Assembly (NCBI GenBank): GCA_003353795.1
Contig: PIVY01000022.1
Span: forward strand, 1 to 39,099
DNA length: 39,099 bases
Direction of reading: 5' to 3'
Source: a bacterium
GTDB taxonomy: Bacteria > Krumholzibacteriota > Krumholzibacteriia > LZORAL124-64-63
In this document: positions 7,988 to 15,420 of the stretch, one piece after another
How positions within the stretch are numbered: the first letter of the stretch is position 1
How the letters are laid out: every line of letters begins with the position of its first letter
The notes under the pieces: generated by a model
What the model was told of the DNA's origin: nothing
Seen by the model: only the letters and a program-made list of their open reading frames with translations
Database searches by the model: none
Program-made: the position numbers and the translations under genes

Positions 7988-9390
7988 CTGGCGCCGGGAC
8001 CACCGCCGCGCAGCCGCTCCCGCGCCTCCTCGAGCAACGGATAGACCCTCACCCGCGCGTGCTTCCGCTGGAAGACCGAAAGCTGCCAGAGGATGAAGCT
8101 GAGCATGAGCGCCGGCATGATCCGCGAGAAGAACTTCCGGCCCACCAGGAAGGCGCGCATCAGTCGACCCCATCGCCTCGCGATGCTCTTCCTCGAGTAG
8201 AAGATCCGCTTCACCCGGGCCGCCGCTTCCAGGACCTCGACGGGCTCGACGTGCACGGTCTGCATGACGAGGTGATCGCCGTCGTAGTGGGCGAGATCGG
8301 TATCGACGATGCGGCCCTCGCTCTCGACCTGCTGGTGGAACGGCGTACCCGGAATGGGGATGGCCATGGACAGGAAGATCGCCGCCGGATCCACTTCCTC
8401 GAGGAGGTCGGGCAACCGTTCGTAGTAATCAGCAGTGTCCTCGTCCAGCGCCAGCATGGTGCCGGCGAAGACCAGGATGCCGCGCTTCCGCAGAGCGGCA
8501 AACTGGTCCTTGTACTCGTCGACCCGGTTCTGACATTTGTCCACCGCGGCCAGGCTGGGCTGGTTCAACGACTCCATACCGAGGAAGGCCATGCGGCAGT
8601 TCGCAGCCGCTAGCAGGTCGACGAACTCCTTGTCTCGCAGGCAGTTCAGACTGAACTGAACACCGAGGGCCCAGAGACGCAGCTTGGCGATCTCGCGCAA
8701 CAGAGCCTTCGCGTACTCCATGTCGCCACCGAGGTTGTTGTCGTAGAGCATGGCGATCTTGCGCTTGTGGTAGGGGAGCTTCGACGTCGCCTCGAGATCG
8801 CGGATCACGTCGGCGATGGGGCGCACGCGATGCGGCGTGGGCGCGATGTTCAGCTGGCAATACGAGCACCGGAACGGGCAGCCCCGCGTGGCCTCGGTCA
8901 CCACCGGGACGCTGAACTGGGACTCCACCAGGTCGTATCGCGGGGGCGGAATGTTCTCTAGTGTCGGTGCGCGCTCTGCATCGTAGCGCGGCGAGAGCGT
9001 GCCCCGCACGAGATCGAGCACGACCCGCGACCACACGCGCTCCGCGTCGCCCACCACGACGGCGTCGACGTGGGGCGCGACCTGGTCGGGGAAGGTCGAG
9101 GGATAGCGCCCGCCGGCCACCACGATCTTGCCGCGACTCCGGAACTTCTCGGCCACGCGGTAGGCGTGCGGGGCGCAGAAGTCCATGAAGCTCAGGGCGA
9201 TGAAGTCGGCGTCGGTGTCGTAGTCGATGGGGCGCACCATCTCGTGGAGCAATTCCACGTCGACTATGGGCGGTGTCAGTCCAGCCAGGAGCACGCCTGA
9301 CAGCGGCGGCGACGGGGATCGGGCGTAGTAGGCGCGGTCCTCGCCGAGATTCTGGAACAGGACGATGATCTGCAGCTTGGGTCTACGCAT
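7930..9390 (-). CDS. Radical SAM protein with N-terminal B12-binding-like domain
   Basis: A 486-residue enzyme, last gene of the minus-strand operon. Residues 1-130 form a Rossmann-like domain of the B12-binding class (DADFIALSFMDF, KIVVAGGRYPSTFP, VDAVVVGDAERVW), but I see no DxHxxG cobalamin-ligand motif. The radical SAM cluster cysteines are C171, C175 and C178 (GCPFRCSYC), followed by the usual barrel segments (AMLYDNNLGGD, AFLGMESLNQPSL). The C-terminus has a hydrophobic stretch (IMPALMLSFILWQLSVF) that may associate with membrane. The ATG lies inside the end of the dehydrogenase gene (8-base overlap), so translation is coupled. Methylation or another radical step on a lipid is a reasonable inference, not shown. 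Confidence 0.88.
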   Translation of the reverse strand: MRRPKLQIIVLFQNLGEDRAYYARSPSPPLSGVLLAGLTPPIVDVELLHEMVRPIDYDTDADFIALSFMDFCAPHAYRVAEKFRSRGKIVVAGGRYPSTFPDQVAPHVDAVVVGDAERVWSRVVLDLVRGTLSPRYDAERAPTLENIPPPRYDLVESQFSVPVVTEATRGCPFRCSYCQLNIAPTPHRVRPIADVIRDLEATSKLPYHKRKIAMLYDNNLGGDMEYAKALLREIAKLRLWALGVQFSLNCLRDKEFVDLLAAANCRMAFLGMESLNQPSLAAVDKCQNRVDEYKDQFAALRKRGILVFAGTMLALDEDTADYYERLPDLLEEVDPAAIFLSMAIPIPGTPFHQQVESEGRIVDTDLAHYDGDHLVMQTVHVEPVEVLEAAARVKRIFYSRKSIARRWGRLMRAFLVGRKFFSRIMPALMLSFILWQLSVFQRKHARVRVYPLLEEARERLRGGGPGASQSEPNADGNPRARRQAAS

Positions 9391-10201
9391 GGTGGCTCAC
9401 CTCGTGCTCGCCGAGCTCGTCGGCCATTCGCCCCATGATGCGGTCGAGCACCCGGGGAAGGATTCCGCTCAGGGAGGCCATCCAGCGGCCCCGCGTGCCG
9501 AGGACGACCTCCGATTTCCGCCTCTTCATGGCCTTCACGATCTGGTGCGCCACTCGATCCACGGGAGCGTAGGCATGGCGGGGTCGGTGGGCGCCGCCCA
9601 GCTTGCGCTCATTGGCGAAGATCGCGGTCTGCGTGTAGCCGGGATAGACCACCTGGATCGTGATCCCCTCGTGGATCAGTTCTGCGCGCAGACTCTGGCT
9701 GAATGCCGCCAGCGCCGCCTTGCTGGCCCCGTAGGCCGCGAGGTAGGGGACGCCGTGGATGGCGGCCAGCGAAGCGATGTTGACGATGTGGCCGCCGCCG
9801 TTCTCGCGCAGGTAGGGCAGCACCTCCTGCATCCCGTGGACGCAGCCCAGAAAATTCACGCCCATGACCTCGTTCAGATCGTGGTCGCTGGTGCGCTCCG
9901 TCTCGCCGTACACGGAGATGCCCGCGTTGTTGACGAGGATGTCGATCCCGCCCATGTCCTGCGCGGCGGATCGCAGGGCCGACGCCACGCTGGCGCGATC
10001 GGAGACGTCGCAGACCACGGGCAGCGGTCTGGCCGAACCGGACGAGGCGGCCTGGATCTGCGCGGCCAGCGCCTCGAGATGGTGAATGCGGCGAGAGGCG
10101 ATGGCGCACACGCAGCCCCGGCGCGACAGCTCCCAGGTCATGGCCTCGCCGAGTCCCGAGGACGCGCCGGTGATGAACACTCGTTTGCCGTTCAGCTTCA
10201 T
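9383..10201 (-). CDS. Short-chain dehydrogenase/reductase
   Basis: A 272-residue NAD(P)H-dependent oxidoreductase of the classical SDR type. The cofactor motif TGASSGLG is at residues 11-18, the NNAG motif follows in ILVNNAGISVYGE, and the catalytic Ser/Tyr/Lys are in IVNIASLAA and YGASKAAL. The basic residues after the second strand (IASRRIHHLE) favour NADPH. The C-terminal extension (GRWMASLSGILPRVLDRIMG) is amphipathic, as in SDRs acting on lipid substrates. Its ATG at 10201 overlaps the stop of the ThiL-like gene as ATGA. The substrate is presumably the operon's product; I cannot name it. Confidence 0.9.
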   Translation of the reverse strand: MKLNGKRVFITGASSGLGEAMTWELSRRGCVCAIASRRIHHLEALAAQIQAASSGSARPLPVVCDVSDRASVASALRSAAQDMGGIDILVNNAGISVYGETERTSDHDLNEVMGVNFLGCVHGMQEVLPYLRENGGGHIVNIASLAAIHGVPYLAAYGASKAALAAFSQSLRAELIHEGITIQVVYPGYTQTAIFANERKLGGAHRPRHAYAPVDRVAHQIVKAMKRRKSEVVLGTRGRWMASLSGILPRVLDRIMGRMADELGEHEVSHHA

Positions 10202-11211
10202 GATCCGATCCACAGGAGTTCGGTGAGGTACTGGTCCACGTCGTCTGCGGCAGTGGCTGCGAGACCGCGGATCGCCTCGGTATCCATGGTCCGGCGGGAT
10301 CCGCCGGTGAGCAGGTCCACGCCCTTACTCTCGACCACCCTGCCCAGGTGAACCGGCTCCCAGCCGATCCGCGACGCCTCGTTCAGGAATGCCTCGACCC
10401 GCAGCGGCGGCACGGTGAAGGTGAGCTCGAACTCGCCGTGGGGGCCGGCCAGCATCACCCAGGGCGGAATCCCGTTGGCGAGCGCCAGCGCCTCGGCGTC
10501 GAGCTGGAGCAGATTCTCCGCCTGCATGTCGACCTCGAAGCCCACGCCGTTGATGCGGACCAGCTGGTCCAGCGTCGCCAGGAGACCGTCGCTGGTATCC
10601 ATGGCGCACGAGGCGAAGCGCCGGACGAGCCGGCCCTCGTGCAGGCGAGCGGCGGGCCGGAAACTGCTGGCCTGACGCAGCTTCAACCGCCGCAATGCGA
10701 AGGCGGATCCCGCGCCCAGAGGACCCGTGGCGAACAGGAGGTCGCCCGGCTTCGCCCCGCGTCGCGTGACGGTCACGCCATCGATCAAGCCCACCGCCGT
10801 GCCGCCGAACTGCGGGTGGTCGGAGAAGTTCGTGTCGCCGCCGAGCACCGTGGTGCCGGCCGCCCGACAGGCATCGTCCACCCCGGCCCGCAGCGACGCG
10901 AGATACCCGGGCGAGCAATTCGCCGGCACGGTCACGTTCAGGAGGATGCCGAGGGGATCGGCGCCCACCGCCGCCAGATCGCTGAGATTCACGGCCACGG
11001 TCATCCAGCCGATGAGACGCGGGTCGTCGTAGAGCCCGGTCTCGACCTCCTCCACGATGCTGTCGGTGGTGAGCGCGAGGACGAGATCGCTGCCCGGAAT
11101 CCGGATCAGCTCGGCGTCGCTCTCGTGGGTCGCGTTGATCTGCCGCCGCGAGCGCGCCAGGGTGGCGACGAGCGCGTCGATGCACATGTCTTCGTGGACG
11201 AGCGTGTTCAT
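10198..11211 (-). CDS. ThiL-like (AIR synthase/thiamine-monophosphate kinase fold) protein
   Basis: A 337-residue ATP-using protein of the AIRS/ThiL superfamily. Visible signatures are LALTTDSIVEEV, the ThiL-type MTVAVNLSDLAAVGADP, VLGGDT, and AMDTSDGLLATLDQL near the start of the second domain. ThiL phosphorylates thiamine monophosphate, but no other thiamine gene is present; start and stop both overlap its neighbours as ATGA with a lipid kinase before and a dehydrogenase after. It may therefore phosphorylate or activate an intermediate of that pathway instead. Fold is secure; use as a true thiL is doubtful, so no symbol is given. Confidence 0.8.
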   Translation of the reverse strand: MNTLVHEDMCIDALVATLARSRRQINATHESDAELIRIPGSDLVLALTTDSIVEEVETGLYDDPRLIGWMTVAVNLSDLAAVGADPLGILLNVTVPANCSPGYLASLRAGVDDACRAAGTTVLGGDTNFSDHPQFGGTAVGLIDGVTVTRRGAKPGDLLFATGPLGAGSAFALRRLKLRQASSFRPAARLHEGRLVRRFASCAMDTSDGLLATLDQLVRINGVGFEVDMQAENLLQLDAEALALANGIPPWVMLAGPHGEFELTFTVPPLRVEAFLNEASRIGWEPVHLGRVVESKGVDLLTGGSRRTMDTEAIRGLAATAADDVDQYLTELLWIGS

Positions 11212-12134
11212 GAGCACAGCCTCACTTTTCGGGGGAGGATCGAGAATCGCGCGACCCGGGCGCAGACCACCTCGCCGTCGCATTCCACCAGGAAGGATTC
11301 GTCGCCGTTGCGGACCTCGGCTCGCTGCGCCAGCCAGGAACGGGTTTCGCGACCGCCGAACCGGCCCCTGGCCAGGCGAGCCAGGGCGCGCAACAGTCCG
11401 GGCCGCGACACGGCGCCCAGCCGATGGACGTGGAAGCAGCCGCTGTCGAGCAAATGAGGCGAGTCGTAGCGGAGGCTGCCGGCGAAGTGGGGGTTCTTCA
11501 CGAAGCCCAGGTTGCGTACCCGTTCGTGAGCGAAGGCCTGGTCGTCGACGGTCAGCTCCAACTCGCGTGGCCGGTTGGAGAGGATCGACTTGATGGCCGC
11601 GTAGGCGATGGCCAGCGAGGTCGACGTCCGCTTCAGGAACTGCAGCAGGTGATCGGGATGATTGAAGGCATGGTTGGCCTCCGCCGCGATACCGATGCTG
11701 GCGTTCACGAACCAGTAGTGGATCCGCGCGCAGCCCTGCGGATCGTCGTAGCCCAGTTGACCGATGTCGTGATAGCGCGCGCGGTCGAAGTCGATACGGC
11801 AGGGCACTCCGTCGATGGTCGTGCGTACGGGTTTGTGGAAGTCGTTGCTGGACCCGAGACCGACGGCGCCCACCGAGATGTCCGGCAGAAGATCCTGGTC
11901 GGCATGCTCGACGATGGCGCTCAGCACCGCGTTGACCGTGCCGTCGCCGCCGGCGGCGAGGAACTCGCGATAGCCCTGATCGAGAAACGTCGGCATGGCC
12001 GTGCGCACCTGCTCCTCGCTCGTGGCGACGAACAGCGAGATGGGACCCACGGCCTCGCTCAGGCGCGTCTCGATACGCGACCACTTCTCGAGTGCGGTTC
12101 CCGCTCCGGCGCCGGGATTGATGATGGCGAGCAT
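11208..12134 (-). CDS. Diacylglycerol kinase family lipid kinase
   Basis: A 308-residue member of the DAGK catalytic family (DgkB/YegS type), which transfers phosphate from ATP to a lipid hydroxyl. It opens with AIINPGAGAG, the family's first nucleotide-binding strand and loop, and has the hallmark GGDGTVN at residues 62-68, followed by VGAVGLGSSNDFHK where the family usually has G-T-x-N-D-F. The C-terminal half is the expected beta sandwich. GAGGAG precedes the ATG, 33 bases after the prenyltransferase stop. Its place between a prenyltransferase and a ThiL-like kinase suggests two phosphorylation steps on one prenyl lipid or alcohol, which is inference. Confidence 0.9.
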   Translation of the reverse strand: MLAIINPGAGAGTALEKWSRIETRLSEAVGPISLFVATSEEQVRTAMPTFLDQGYREFLAAGGDGTVNAVLSAIVEHADQDLLPDISVGAVGLGSSNDFHKPVRTTIDGVPCRIDFDRARYHDIGQLGYDDPQGCARIHYWFVNASIGIAAEANHAFNHPDHLLQFLKRTSTSLAIAYAAIKSILSNRPRELELTVDDQAFAHERVRNLGFVKNPHFAGSLRYDSPHLLDSGCFHVHRLGAVSRPGLLRALARLARGRFGGRETRSWLAQRAEVRNGDESFLVECDGEVVCARVARFSILPRKVRLCS

Positions 12135-12167
12135 GTCGGTTCTCCTCTCGGGCGGTGCGTTGCCGGT

Positions 12168-13208
12168 TCAGATCTGCTGCGTCATCGGTCGGAGCTTCAG
12201 GGTCACCACGAAGGCGGCGTAGAAGAGCACGACCGGCAGCGCCCACGATTCCTGGAATGCGGCCGCCACGGCGCCCAGGAGCAGGATGTAAGCGTGAACG
12301 ACCAGGGTGATCGACCGGTGGGCCTGGTCGTCGGTGGCGACCTGGTGCAGCCGCCACTGGGCGAGGACGGACATGCTCACGCCGGCGATCAGGAGCAGGA
12401 GCACCAGAGGGTTCGCGGTCGCTCGTTCCAGGACCCCGGCGTCCTTCATGGCCACGAACGCGTACAGCACGGCGGCCGCGGCGAAGAGGTCGCTCACCAC
12501 GGCGGAGACGCGGCGTCCGAAGACCACGGGCAACGTGCGGTACCCGGTGGTCCGATCGGCCGCGATGTCCTTGAAATAGCCGGTCAGCACGAAGTTGGCG
12601 TAGGCGAAGAACGTGGCGGCCAGTGCCGCTGTGAGCCCCTTCGGCCAGGCAAGAGTCTGGCCGGCGGCGCCGACCGCCGAGACGTAGCCGATGAGCATCA
12701 GCACGGCGACGATCCAGGCGTTGTAGAACGGGCCGGCCCACCAGCGGCGCTTGAACCAGGTATAGGTGGCCAGGCCCAGCACCGACAGCGCCACCAGCGG
12801 CAGGTTGATCGCGCTGGTCACCGTCAGCACGACGCCCGTCGCGGCGAGACCCACCAGGGACACCGTCATCACGTCGCGCCGCCGCACGATGCCTCGCACC
12901 AGCGGCCGGTAGGGCGACGAGATGGCGTCGGTATCGGTCTGGAAACAATCGGTGAGGGCCTGACCGAAGCCGTAGGAGAAGAAGAAGACCACGGCCAGCA
13001 CCGCCGCCGGCAACAGCGCGACCGTGGGCCCCAGCGCCATGCCCAGGATCCCCGTGATTCCCGAGATGTAGAAGAGATAGGGCCGCATGGTCGTGACGTA
13101 GGCGCGAGCGAAATCCCGGCTGAAGAGCGGGGCCTCCGACGGAGCGATCCGGTCGCGATCGGCGAACGACAGGAGGAAGCCGACGGCGATGGAGTGCAGG
13201 GCCCTCAT
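12168..13208 (-). CDS. UbiA family prenyltransferase
   Basis: A 346-residue integral membrane enzyme with about eight to nine hydrophobic helices. The two Asp-rich metal/diphosphate motifs of UbiA enzymes are present: LTDCFQTDTD with following SSPYRPL (residues 86-103), and KDIAADRTTGYRTLP in the second half. The family moves an isoprenoid chain from its diphosphate to an acceptor such as a quinone ring, protoheme, chlorophyllide or glycerol phosphate. The first motif has T in place of the usual N (TDCF rather than NDxxD). The start ATG at 13208 overlaps the previous stop as ATGA. The acceptor cannot be told from sequence alone. Confidence 0.92.
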   Translation of the reverse strand: MRALHSIAVGFLLSFADRDRIAPSEAPLFSRDFARAYVTTMRPYLFYISGITGILGMALGPTVALLPAAVLAVVFFFSYGFGQALTDCFQTDTDAISSPYRPLVRGIVRRRDVMTVSLVGLAATGVVLTVTSAINLPLVALSVLGLATYTWFKRRWWAGPFYNAWIVAVLMLIGYVSAVGAAGQTLAWPKGLTAALAATFFAYANFVLTGYFKDIAADRTTGYRTLPVVFGRRVSAVVSDLFAAAAVLYAFVAMKDAGVLERATANPLVLLLLIAGVSMSVLAQWRLHQVATDDQAHRSITLVVHAYILLLGAVAAAFQESWALPVVLFYAAFVVTLKLRPMTQQI

Positions 13209-13648
13209 GACGATTCCTTTTCCAGTTTCCAGCTCGTGGCGAGCGCGACGAGTGCGCCGACGATGCACAGGAAGTTGATGACCAGCTCGACCACGCCGCC
13301 GGATCCCAGCGAGGAGTAGGTGCCCTGCCGCGTGTAGAAGGTGACGTCGAGGATTCCCAGGTAGAGCGTCATGGAAGCGCCCGAGTTCAGGCAGAAACGC
13401 CCGAAGCGGCGGCCGTTCCACAGGCCGATTCCGGCGGTGAAAAGGATCGCGGCGAGCACCGCATCGGCGATGGGGAAGGCGGCCTCGTACTCGGCCAGCA
13501 CGGTTTCGGTCTGACCGAACTCGAGCAGGCCGCTGAAATAGAGTCCCCAGAAGAGGGCTAGCAGTGCGCTTCCGGTGAAGGCGATCCAGGCGATTCCCCG
13601 GTGGGGGCGTGCGGCGGATCTGACGGGTGCCTGCAAGAATGTGGTCAT
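13205..13648 (-). CDS. Four-helix membrane protein of unknown function, first gene of lipid operon
   Basis: A 147-residue protein with about four predicted transmembrane helices: AWIAFTGSALLALFWGLYF, ADAVLAAILFTAGIGLW, MTLYLGILDVTFYT, and VVELVINFLCIVGALVALA. No conserved catalytic motif was recognised. AGGAGG lies 8 bases before the ATG at 13648. The stop overlaps the UbiA start (ATGA), so it is probably made together with the prenyltransferase and may act as its membrane partner. Function is not known. Confidence 0.75.
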   Translation of the reverse strand: MTTFLQAPVRSAARPHRGIAWIAFTGSALLALFWGLYFSGLLEFGQTETVLAEYEAAFPIADAVLAAILFTAGIGLWNGRRFGRFCLNSGASMTLYLGILDVTFYTRQGTYSSLGSGGVVELVINFLCIVGALVALATSWKLEKESS

Positions 13649-13828
13649 GACGGGTAGCCTCCTTTGCCGGATCCCATAGAGAGATTCGTGCCGTATCGGA
13701 GGCGCCCTGGGATATTCCGTAAATATATGTAATTATATCATTTGCAGGATTTACTGGATCCGAGCGGCACGACGGCGACGACGGTCGTTTATCGTTTCGG
13801 TCACAGCTGTGTGTGGGATTGGGAACGG
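13649..13828 (-). promoter_or_regulatory. Probable promoter region of the lipid operon
   Basis: The 180 bases before the operon's first gene include an AT-rich patch (about 13717-13745) that is unlike the surrounding high-GC DNA. On the minus strand it contains a perfect TATAAT that could be a -10 box; I find no good -35 at the usual spacing. The end of the upstream same-strand hydrolase gene is at 13829, and no clear terminator hairpin is seen. Confidence 0.4.
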
Positions 13829-15340
13829 CTATTTCACCAGCAGGAGTCGACGGTGCGTCGTCGAGCCGTCCGCGACGAGCCGAGCCACGTACACGCCGGA
13901 AGCCAGTCCCGCCGCCCGCCAGCCGACTCGATGTGGACCAGCCGCTCGCACGCCGTCCACGAGTCTCGCCACGCGGCGACCCCGCGGATCGTGAATGTCG
14001 AGGCGCACGTGCCCTCGGCGCGGCAGATCGAAGGCCAGCGTGGTCGCGGGATTGAACGGATTGGGGTACGCATTCAGACGCGTGGGCGCCGCCGGCGCGG
14101 ACGCCGGCGTCACGATGTCGACCGTCAGATGCTCGTACACGGCACTGGCCAGGGAATCCTCGAATGCCAGCACGACGCTCGCCGCCGGCGGATGCCGCCG
14201 CCACCAGGTCAACCGCTCGTTCACTGCATCGCGTATCGCCGCTTCGGCCGGCAGTAGGGTCGACCAGAGGCCGCCGCCTCCGGGGCGCATCAGGGCGAAC
14301 GAGTCGACGATCCGTGGATAGTACGGAATCCGGAAGACCACCTCGAACCGCAGCCGTTGGGCCAGGTCGCAGAGCGGCGCCGTCTCGGGACCATCGGCCA
14401 CCGCCGGTGTCGGTCCCACCGGCCAGTACGGCGCGGCGATGGTGCAGGCCGGCTGTCCGAGGTGCACCCACATGGTGGTCAGCCAGGCCGGTTCGGAAGC
14501 GGGCGGCGGCGCCACGCCCTGGATCACCGCGCCCGACACGGTGCCCCCGGCGCTGATGCTGAAGAACGTGTCGAAGCAACCGTGGAGGCTGTCCGGCTCG
14601 CCGCATTCGTAGCAGGGCACGGGGAACGGCTGGCAGGCCCAGTTGGAGAAGTCGCGCGCGTGTCGGCCGGCCAGATTGGCCACGGTCAGATCGTCGGCGT
14701 CGACCCAGCCGGTCACCAGGTCGGTGGAGCGCACGAAGCGTTCCTCGCCGGGCAGACCGTCGATGCCGGTGCCGGCGGTGTCGACGCAGGCGAAGTTGGT
14801 GCGCACGATGAAGCCGCGGTCGGTATCGCGGGTGTCGTAGATCCAGAACTGGTCGCGGGACGCTTCGACGATGAAGGCGGCGCCGGTGCTGTCGATGACG
14901 CCGAAGTTGCCGTGGGTGTCGCGGATGCCGTTGGTGGACTCCAGCAGGGCGAGGAACTCACCCACCGAGCGGCAGCTGCCCAGGGCCGCGCGCATGAACT
15001 CGCCGTTGGCCCGCTCCGGCGGGTCGATGAGGTCGCCGGCGTTGGCGTTGACCAGCGCGAATCCGCGTCGATTGACACCCATCCAGGTGGGCGAATCGGG
15101 GCCGCCGTTCGCGGTCACCACGGCGACGAAGGGCAGGGTCAATGACGTGTTGTAGTAGACCTCGTTGTTCGGCACCGCCGCGTTGTCGCGCACCTTCCAG
15201 AGCAGCGGGCGGCCGTCGGCGGTGGCGTCGCCGTTCGCCACGCCGATGGTACACGCCAGGGGCGCCGCCGCGCAGATCGCCACGATGGCCGCGGCCGCGA
15301 GGCCGATTCTGCGCAACCTGAACTGGAAGCCGGTGGGCAC
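13829..15340 (-). CDS. Secreted Ntn-hydrolase (C45/acyltransferase-like) with C-terminal sorting-type domain
   Basis: A 503-residue exported protein starting at GTG 15340, with AGGAGG upstream. The signal peptide ends AAAPLA and is followed directly by C30-T-I-G-V-A-N-G-D-A. In N-terminal nucleophile hydrolases of the C45/choloylglycine-like class, an exposed N-terminal Cys is the catalytic residue, followed by GRPLLWKVRDN-like text as here. Segments GVNRRGFALVNANAG, HGNFGVIDSTGAAFIVEAS and RTNFA fit the same fold. From about residue 418 a YPNPFNPATTL-type domain ends in GVYVARL and RRLLLVK, the FlgD-like/type IX-sorting tail of FCB bacteria. The likely reaction is hydrolysis of an amide or peptide outside the cytoplasm. 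Substrate unknown. Confidence 0.82.
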   Translation of the reverse strand: MPTGFQFRLRRIGLAAAAIVAICAAAPLACTIGVANGDATADGRPLLWKVRDNAAVPNNEVYYNTSLTLPFVAVVTANGGPDSPTWMGVNRRGFALVNANAGDLIDPPERANGEFMRAALGSCRSVGEFLALLESTNGIRDTHGNFGVIDSTGAAFIVEASRDQFWIYDTRDTDRGFIVRTNFACVDTAGTGIDGLPGEERFVRSTDLVTGWVDADDLTVANLAGRHARDFSNWACQPFPVPCYECGEPDSLHGCFDTFFSISAGGTVSGAVIQGVAPPPASEPAWLTTMWVHLGQPACTIAAPYWPVGPTPAVADGPETAPLCDLAQRLRFEVVFRIPYYPRIVDSFALMRPGGGGLWSTLLPAEAAIRDAVNERLTWWRRHPPAASVVLAFEDSLASAVYEHLTVDIVTPASAPAAPTRLNAYPNPFNPATTLAFDLPRRGHVRLDIHDPRGRRVARLVDGVRAAGPHRVGWRAAGLASGVYVARLVADGSTTHRRLLLVK

Positions 15341-15420
15341 GGCGCGTTACCTCCTGGTCGGGGCCCGGAGTCGCCCATGTCGATTCTACCACATCGTCGC
15401 GCCCAGAACCCTCTCGGCCA

